This document shows, piece after piece, positions 57,478 through 64,000 of a stretch of 64,000 nucleotides of DNA. A model generated the notes under the pieces. That model did not search any database. It was not told where the DNA came from and saw only the letters and a list, made by a program, of their open reading frames with translations. Position numbers and translations under genes: made by a program. The stretch lies in assembly GCF_023159225.1 (NCBI RefSeq), contig NC_063188.1:28719475-28783474 (forward strand). The letters run 5' to 3'. Numbering within the stretch: position 1 is the first letter of the stretch; every line of letters begins with the position of its first letter. This stretch comes from Perognathus longimembris pacificus. Its lineage: Eukaryota; Chordata; Mammalia; Rodentia; Heteromyidae.

Positions 57478-57830
57478 TTCAGCTGTGTCTCTGTTGCCTC
57501 TGTTACCACTGCTTCCAGCACTGGAAGCCTTGAGCTCCTTTGTATTCTTCATGAAACCAGCCTATTCTATCCATGACAAGCACTTTGAAGTAGGCAAAAT
57601 TCAAGAGAAGTATTTATTTTGGCCTAATGTTACAACACTGGGGTGAAAGTAGTGCACAAGAGAGAAGACACTCAGAATAAATCCCTGAGTGCCAGGCTAG
57701 ATTTACCTCCCCTGGTGCGGGGATGCTAAGCTTACTTCCTTATCAGTGTTCCCCTTTTCACCCTCTCCCCTGGGCACCCAACCAGTGGGCAGCCAAGGTG
57801 GAGCAAATGGACACGGGCTAGCCTAAGTTG
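57478..57830. other. Unassigned sequence, moderately GC-rich
   Basis: No repeat or gene recognised. It may be part of the GC-rich element that follows. Confidence 0.4.
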
Positions 57831-58425
57831 CATGTGGCCTACCCACCTTCCTTACCCACCAAGGAAGCCAGGAGCAGACGGATCTCGGAGACCCTTTGGA
57901 GAGCAATCCTATTTAATCGGGAGGGGCTCACAGTAATATAGTAGTGATGACGAGGATTGGGCATGAGCTGGCGATAGGCTAGAGAGCTTGTCATCCAAGA
58001 GCAGCTCCCAAGAACCTCCCTCATGGGCTAATGTCACTTCCCATAGTACCACCCTCTGGGCAAAGTGCGCAAAAAAGGGAGCACACATGCTCACTGGCGC
58101 AAGGTGGGGGATGGTCTCAAAGCTACCCCTTCTGGTTCCGGACCCAGAAGGAGATAGGTGTGGCTCACTTCCACACTGCCCCAGGGCTGGGGGAAGGGTG
58201 GCATCTTGGGAGCGCTCTCCTCGCCCTTCCCCCCTTAAGGCCAAGATGAATCCCCAACACCAGAGTATGAAACGGCATGCTTATAAAGCCAGGAAGGATT
58301 TTTGCTTGTGCTGGCATTATAATTCCACCAATCACAACCTTGAATATGCACAGCTTCCATATCCACCTATCGCAGCTTACATACCTAACACTCCTGAGTC
58401 TAGCATAGGTTTCTTTTTTGTCAAC
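57831..58425 (-). mobile_element. Candidate LTR-like segment (minus strand)
   Basis: A block clearly richer in GC and CpG than its surroundings. Read on the minus strand it has, in order, a CCAAT-type ATTGGTGG (about 58327-58334), a TATA-like CTTTATAAGC (about 58280-58290), and about 370 nt further an ATTAAA polyadenylation signal (57910-57915) followed by a C/T- and G/T-rich stretch: the order of an LTR's U3-R-U5. The left end tgtggcc at about 57833 could be the TG..CA terminus. I found no convincing duplication, primer-binding site or retroviral frame. The frames at 57909-58244 (minus) and 57988-58428 (plus) have no domain. An unrelated CpG-rich regulatory element is the main alternative. 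Confidence 0.35.
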
Positions 58426-58429
58426 TAGA

Positions 58430-58862
58430 AGCTTTTTGTGGAGTCAGTAGGGGAGTTGTACTAACTTCTCTGCAACCTAGATGAGAACTGCTATTATTAT
58501 ACAGTTTCAAGTAGAGCACCTGCAAGACAGACTCATGTGGAGGTCATGGCTGAAGTGAAATTCTCAGAAGCTGTTTTAGACTTGGAGCAGCTGTGACTGG
58601 GCCAAAATATTCCTAAAGCAGAAGTTTTCTATGTTAGCAGCAACCATTGTTGCGGTATTTCTTGCACTTGGAGAGTAGTTTGTTAAACGCATTTATGAAG
58701 TGTTCAGAACAGTCAGGATGCCATAATAACACCATGGCCCAAAGGTAGTGGGGAAAATAAAAAGATTTGATAATTGTCACTCATACTCTTAAACCTGTAC
58801 TCAGTTTCTAAAATTCTAAGTTGTTTGAAGGAAAAGTAAATATTAAAGGATATTCACACTAA
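58430..58862. other. Unassigned sequence
   Basis: No feature supported. Confidence 0.45.
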
Positions 58863-59098
58863 AGACATAAATAGCTTGGTGCTGGCAGGTCACACCTGTA
58901 ATCCTAGCTACCCAGGAAGCTGAGATCTGAGTATAATGGTTCAACGCTAGCCTAGGCTCCAATTAACCACCACAAAACCAGACATGGCACTGTGGCTCAA
59001 GGTGTTAGAGTATTATGCTTGAGCAAAAGAGCTCAGGGGAAGTGCCCAGGCCCTGAGTTCAAGCCCTATGACAGACCAAAATAAAAGAGACATAAATA
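58863..59098 (+). mobile_element. B1-like/Geo SINE with duplication
   Basis: Dimer with ggtcacacctgtaatcctagc, a shortened left half (missing the usual caggaaagtc block), the aattaaccaccac linker, the Geo half to caagccctatgac and a tail. The perfect 11-bp repeat agacataaata at 58863-58873 and 59088-59098 is its target-site duplication. Confidence 0.92.
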
Positions 59099-59617
59099 AA
59101 TTAGTTAATAAGTTAACAAACAAACGAATAAAATCATTAAACAGTGCTGAACTCCTAGACAATTAGAGTTGGTGAGAGTTCAATCTTAGTAATCTGTCTC
59201 ATATCTATTTATTGGACCAAATGGTTTATTAGAACAGTCATTTGAACAGTTAAAAATGTAGTATGCTCAACATTTGCATGTGGTTAGAATTCTTAAAGAC
59301 ACTTACCCCATAGTTGGAAATATGGCAAAAGGAAGGGAGAATAATGTCCTAATTTTTATTTCAAGTAATTATATCAAGGAGTTTCAATTCAACTAGTGAG
59401 ATTATGAATTCAGTGCATTTTTTATCAATATCACCCCTTCCGGTGCTTTCCTTTGTGTTTCCTAAACCCATCCATACCCACAAGTTACATAATTTACATT
59501 AAATATAATGACTATATTAGTCATCCTTCTGTTGTCTTGCTCCTGTTCTTTGCCTTCCCTACCCCCCAACAAAACATATTTTTAAGAGTTCAATGAAGTT
59601 TATTGTTTTTTCCCATG
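59099..59617. other. AT-rich sequence, nothing recognised
   Basis: No feature supported. Confidence 0.45.
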
Positions 59618-60066
59618 TATTTATTCTTGTTTTAAAGATGATATGCAGAGGGGGCTACAGTTACTTAAGTCTAGATAAAGAATACATATCTTTTTTTTCT
59701 AACAATGTCAACCCTTCTCTTACGTTCTTTCAGTTTTTTCCCTCCTGCACCCACCCACAAATTGTATAGTTCACTTTCAACATAGTGTCTAGTGAATACC
59801 CCTGCAACATTTGTTTACCCTTTGTCCCTGAATTTCTGTGGCCCCTTACCATCCCAAAGACAGATAAGTGAGAAAACAAGACAAAAGGACATAAAAACAA
59901 AAAACATTAGCAAAGAAAAGAAAAACCTCTTGTTTCTACTTCTTAGAGTTAATTTCAATAAACATTATTTTGTATGGTCAAATGCATACAGCTATTGTGC
60001 CTTTGGATCCCCTCCTAAGTATTTTTGTGAATATTTAGAAACCTGTATAATTGATCACCAACAGAA
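59618..60066 (-). mobile_element. 5'-truncated L1, older 3'UTR class
   Basis: Minus-strand 3'UTR closely parallel to those at 4503-5011 and 6277-6930: agatgatatgcagagggggctacag, acatagtgtctagtgaatacc, the antisense A-rich block (about 59860-59925), ataaacattattttgtatgg and ttgtgaatatttagaaacc. Truncated just upstream of the ORF2 stop. Confidence 0.85.
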
Positions 60067-60104
60067 CATATTTTAACTTCTCTTTTTCATTTTGTTAAAC
60101 TGTT

Positions 60105-60240
60105 CATTAGTTGTTCAGAGCAGTCACTACATTGGAGTCTTCCTGAAGTCAGGTTCAGAGAGACAAAGGACACATGTTTTCTCTCATAGGTAGAAGTGAG
60201 ATCTTAATTACAAACACATATGAAAATACATATTGGGTTA
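60105..60240 (+). mobile_element. Possible ancient L1 fragment
   Basis: Plus-sense ggttcagagagacaaaggacacatgttttctctcatagg matches (in pieces) the end of ORF2 in old L1 families. It is adjacent to the preceding minus-strand L1 but of a different age class, so I do not join them. Confidence 0.5.
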
Positions 60241-60283
60241 TATACATATATGCACAAATATTTTCCTTTATATTTTGTTCCCA

Positions 60284-60494
60284 AACTGGGGTTTGAACAC
60301 AGAGTCTAGAAACTGAATCTAATAATTTTTGCTCAAGACTAGCTCTCTTAGAGCCACAACTCTACTTCTGGCTTTTTGTTAACTGGAGATAGGAGTCTCA
60401 TGAAATTTTGTGCCAGAACTGGTTTTGAACTTTGATCCTCAGATATCATTCTTCTGGGAAGCTAGGATTACAGGCATGAGTCTTCTGTACACAG
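60284..60494 (-). mobile_element. B1-like/Geo dimeric SINE
   Basis: Minus strand: gactcatgcctgtaatcctagc start, the caaaaagccagaagtagagttgtgg linker region and the Geo half to gtttgaacacagag-like end (antisense) near 60290. Moderately diverged. Confidence 0.82.
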
Positions 60495-61432
60495 TGAATA
60501 GTTCCTTTTAATATCACATAGAATTATCATGCCTCTCAAGTATTATTTGAAGTTAATTATTTTCACTCATTACTAACTATTGAATAAATTCTCCAGATTT
60601 AATGAAGCCAATGTTAAAAAAAGTCTGAAGTAGATCAGCAAACGTTTTTTTCTAAAGAAGGAAATAACCTCTTAAAATTAATTTTTGCTAAATTTGGAAA
60701 AAATTGATGAGTTTTTTGTTAACAATTATATTTTAGCTGTCTTCTATAAACTGCTTATTACTACCTACCTGACCAAATTCTCTTGAAATAAGTTTACCAT
60801 TTTACCAGCTCTCATCTCAATGAATTGCTTGAATAACATATTTGATGTGAGTTAATTTTATATTTAGATGAATTCTGTTTTTAACAATTGGAAAGTTTTT
60901 TACATAAAAAAATTCCTACAAAGGCTTCCCCATAAAGTGTTAAAGCATCACACTTGCTCTGGAATATGGCCAATGTAAATCTGAATACTTTTTATTTGAA
61001 AAAGGAAAATAATTTGATTCCTCTCTTGACCTTTATGATAATCTGCAAGCAAAGAGATATATTACCCACAAATATATTAGAAAAATGTTTCTTTATGCCA
61101 TGATGTCAAGAAAAGTCAATTATATTTGCCAAAGGTGAACAATATCTATGACACCACATTTTTCTGTTTTATAGGTGTTAATTTAAGAAAGTGAATAATA
61201 AAATCAGAATTCTAACCAATAATATCATGAAATAACTCTATATGAAGTGTTTGATGAAAATACCCGTAATCAAATACAAAGTTAAACATATTCTACATTT
61301 TCATAAATGAAATCCAAATATGCAGAAGAAAAGAATAAGAAATGTCTTAAAATGCTACTTATTAGTAAATGCTGTTAAACTTCATCCTGTCAAGAGCAGT
61401 AGTGAAATACAAGCAGAATTGATAAAGCTGTT
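60495..61432. other. AT-rich sequence, nothing recognised
   Basis: No feature supported over 0.9 kb. Confidence 0.45.
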
Positions 61433-61602
61433 TAATGAGGGAGGGTGTAACACTGTTTGACAAGATCATTACTTTACTTGTGTAACTGTAACCCCTCTGT
61501 ATATCACCTTTACAGCACCTACCTACCATGTGCAACTCCATGGTTTTGATTCCCCAGTATGAAACCCAAGAACAAAAAGGAAAAGAAAAGGAAAGGAAAG
61601 AA
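61433..61602 (+). mobile_element. L1 3' end joined to an ID remnant
   Basis: 61433-61516 is the last part of an L1 3'UTR (aatgagggagggtgtaac, then gtaactgtaacccctctgtatatcacc). It is followed without an A-tail by the 3' half of an ID-like element (cacctacctaccatg, ttttgattccccagtatg) and an A/G-rich tail (aaaggaaaag repeats) to 61602. Confidence 0.65.
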
Positions 61603-62150
61603 AATTCCTACTGCTTAAGATAACATATAATAAATCCATTTTAGAAGTTACAAGTTAGGCACTATAACAGCCATATCTTTTTAAACATAGTAAGGTGGTA
61701 TCAACTGAAAGGTTGAGACTTATTATACATGTTGAGTTTCTTAATTTTTATAACCCTACTTTGTTTAAATCAAAGGTTTAGTTGGCTAAGTGGTTGGCAA
61801 GAGTGGGAGATAGTTATAAAACAGGAAGGAAATACAAAATAAAAAGAAAAGTCCCCATCATACACAATATTTGCAAATTGGATCAGAATATACAATGGAT
61901 AAATAGAATATCATAACTTTTCTAGCTGTATAATGCAAAAGTATAGTCATCAAGAATGCATAATCAGAATTAAATATTCCTTGAAGCAAAAAATCCTGCA
62001 ATCATGATATCCACTTCTACAGCCTACAGTGTCATCACAGCAAGATTCAGAAGAATCAATAAAATGACAGGAGATGGGAGAAGAGCAGCATATATAACAC
62101 ACATAAGTTAAATGGTTTCAGGCATTTGTTCATATTCTTTTTTTTTCATT
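61603..62150. other. AT-rich sequence, nothing recognised
   Basis: No feature supported. Confidence 0.45.
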
Positions 62151-62156
62151 TAAAAG

Positions 62157-62956
62157 TACCCATAAGTCAGCACAACAATGTTCATCGCAGCACAATTTGT
62201 CATAGCTAAAATAAAGAATCAACGCAAATGCCACTCAGTAGAGGAATGGATCAGGAAAATGTGGTCCATATAAACAATGGAATTTTATGCCTCTATCAGA
62301 AAGAATGACATTGCACCATTCGTAAGGAAATGGAAGGACTTGGAAAAAATTATACTAAGTAAAGTGAGCCAGACCCAAAGAAACATGGACTCTATGGCCT
62401 CCCCCAGAGGGAATAATTAGCACAGGTTTAGGCTAGTCACAGCAGAGGATCACAAGAGCCTAATAGCTATGCCCCTATGAATGTATAAGATAATGCCAAG
62501 TGAAATGAACTCCATGTTATGTAAATGAGTGATATATCACTGTTGTAAATACTTTAAACATGCCATATGAAACTGTGGCTTCTGTTGTTGATGATCCTCT
62601 TGTAGTCCCTTCCTGTGGTTGTACCTGCACTATCACTGTATCTTATCTGAGTACATTGGAAACTGTATATACTGGTATTAGAACTAGGAAAGTGAAAGGG
62701 AATTCCAAAATCGAGAGACACAGGATAAAAAGACAAACGACTACAAAAGCAATACTTGTAAAACTGTTTGGTGTAAACCAACTGAACAACTCATGGCAGG
62801 AGAGGGAAAGGGGGAGGGGAGAGGCGGGAAAGGGGGAGGGGAGAGGCGGGAATGAGGGAGAAGGTAACGAACAGTACAAGAAATGTATCCTAACCTCTCT
62901 GTACATCACTTTGACAATACGAAAAAAAAAGAAAAAAATTAAAATTACCCATAAGT
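62157..62956 (+). mobile_element. 5'-truncated L1 (L1-Q) with duplication
   Basis: Plus strand: from near the end of ORF2 (acaatgttcatcgcagcac at 62172) through ORF2 end and young-type 3'UTR. The G-rich tract is partly duplicated: gggggaggggagaggcggga appears twice in tandem at about 62811-62851. The end is catcactttgacaatacg and an A-rich tail. Flanked by tacccataagt at 62157-62167 and 62946-62956. Confidence 0.92.
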
Positions 62957-63052
62957 CTTTATTTTATTTTATTTTTTCTTATTTATTGTCAAAGTGATGT
63001 ACAGAGAGGTTACACTTTCATAGGTTAGGCATTGGGTACATTACCCATAAGT
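62946..63052 (-). mobile_element. Very short L1 3' end (L1-R)
   Basis: Minus strand: the last about 60 nt of an L1 3'UTR (gtacccaatgcctaacc, tgtaacctctctgtacatcac, tttgacaataaataag) with an A-rich tail (T-rich 62957-62980 on plus). Flanked by the same 11-mer tacccataagt, at 62946-62956 and 63042-63052, as the preceding element. Confidence 0.9.
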
Positions 63053-63689
63053 GTTTAAGAAATAGCTCTTTTGTCTAAAAAAGATGGTTGCACTGTTTTT
63101 AAGGTAAGTATCTTTTCACAGCATTATCTTGTCTTAAAACTTTTAGGTTTGACAGTGTACATTTGTATCTGTATACTATGAGGTCAGAGTAAGAGAATTT
63201 TCCTTTATATCATCTGATTGGTTGAATTCTACCATTTCACTTAGACTTTATTGTTTTCTAAATTTTAGACTGGTAAAAAGCCTATACTGATTCAGTATCA
63301 AGAAATATTGAAGTATCTCCCTTTCTTTTTAGATTCCTCTGTTTTGAGTATGACATTTTAAGTTTACCTTGAAACTTAAAGTTAAAACATTTTAAAATGG
63401 TACCTTTGAATAGTGCATAGCATGATGTGTTGATATACATATGCATATTGAAGTGATTATTAGAGTTGAATAAATTAAAAATATTCTTTGGTTTACATAG
63501 ATGCATTTATTCATTGACAAGAAATCTGACATGCAATATATTATTATTGACTCTAGTCTTCATACTGTTCCATGTCTAGATTTGTTAATTTTAGATAATT
63601 GTAAATTTGTATCTTTTGAATATCTGTTCATTTCATCTACCCCTGAAAACTTCTGTAGACTTTTTTCTATGTCTTTTTCTCTCAGTGTG
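63053..63689. other. AT-rich sequence, nothing recognised
   Basis: No feature supported. Confidence 0.45.
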
Positions 63690-64000
63690 TAACTTATTTC
63701 ACATACCATAATGTGTCCCAGATTCATCTATCTTGCCACAAGGCAACACTTCCTCATTTTTAAGGCTGAAATATTTCATGAAAATGTTCAGTGAGTATAT
63801 GAATAAATGCTCAATATGAATAAATGCTCATTTTAAGGCTGAAATATTTCATGAAAATGCTCAATGAGTATATGAATAAATGCTCAATATGAGTAATCAT
63901 CAGGAAAATGAAAACCTAAATACAACATGACAGGACAAAATACCTGGACAATAGTTATTGGTTATGAAAAAGTTAGGATATAAAAAATGTTGGCAAGAGT
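63690..64000. mobile_element. Ancient L1 with inversion and local duplication
   Basis: 63690 to about 63780 reads antisense old L1 (cttatttcacataccataatg, cagattcatctatcttg, tttttaaggctgaaatatttc). From about 63860 the plus strand reads sense old L1 (aaatgctcaatatgagtaatcatcagg, then aatgttggcaagag at the window end). The junction zone is duplicated in tandem (63762-63892). The element runs off the window. Confidence 0.6.
63762..63892. repeat. Tandem duplication of 58 nt, period 73
   Basis: 63762-63819 and 63835-63892 are the same 58-nt segment (starting aaggctgaaatatttcatg) with two differences, separated by a 15-nt piece that itself repeats ataaatgctca. Confidence 0.93.

Noticed and set aside
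57988..58428. 146-codon plus-strand frame in GC-rich DNA, considered as an exon
   Set aside because: No recognised domain, overlapping frames on both strands as expected for GC-rich DNA, and the block has LTR-like signals.
60105..60240. Plus-strand L1 piece beside the minus-strand L1 at 59618-60066, considered as a twin-priming inversion
   Set aside because: The sense piece matches an older L1 class than the adjacent 3'UTR, so they are probably separate elements.

Overview
The window is AT-rich mammalian nuclear DNA from a rodent, with no recognisable host gene. It looks like intergenic or deep intronic sequence made of retrotransposons of several ages. The best clue to the host is the SINE content. 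Several copies are dimers: a left monomer resembling the tRNA-Ala-derived ID element, joined to a right monomer without a known parent. From memory of the literature, this is the IDL-Geo SINE of the superfamily Geomyoidea (kangaroo rats, pocket mice, pocket gophers). A second SINE type joins a 7SL-derived, B1/Alu-like left half to the same right half. Monomeric ID elements and older mammalian MIR, ancient L1, hAT and probable LTR fossils are also present. The taxon is an inference.

Two full-length LINE-1 elements dominate. L1-F (minus strand, about 14730-22256) and L1-N (plus strand, 50161 to about 57461) each have a CpG-richer, non-tandem 5'UTR of about 2 kb, ORF1 (374 or 373 codons before the stop), a gap of about 45 nt, ORF2 (about 1,275 codons), a 3'UTR with a G-rich tract and an A-rich end. 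Each is flanked by a target-site duplication (17 bp and 16 bp, one mismatch in each). Both are dead: ORF1 and ORF2 carry frameshifts, nonsense codons and changed key residues. They lie inverted, about 28 kb apart.

Region by region: 1-9.9 kb holds old and mid-age L1 3' ends, SINEs and a possible LTR-retroelement fossil. 9.9-12.2 kb is an ancient plus-strand L1. 12.2-13.7 kb is a SINE cluster. 14.7-22.3 kb is L1-F. 22.3-34 kb is mostly unassigned DNA with SINEs, microsatellites, MIR and ancient L1 pieces. 34.2-37.5 kb is a 2.9-kb L1 inserted in an older L1. 38.3-49.1 kb is a mosaic of truncated L1s and SINEs, including a 2-kb L1 nested in an ancient L1. 50.2-57.5 kb is L1-N. 57.8-58.4 kb is a GC-rich block with LTR-like promoter signals on the minus strand. 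58.9-64 kb is again L1 and SINE fragments, including a site apparently hit twice.

No gene network or new multi-gene system is visible. The most informative items are insertion structures: target-site duplications, nesting, twin-priming inversions, a 24-nt tailless SINE insertion, and antisense reading frames shared by both L1 5'UTRs. Family names rest on pattern recognition, not a database search; boundaries without a stated duplication are good to about 10-30 bases.
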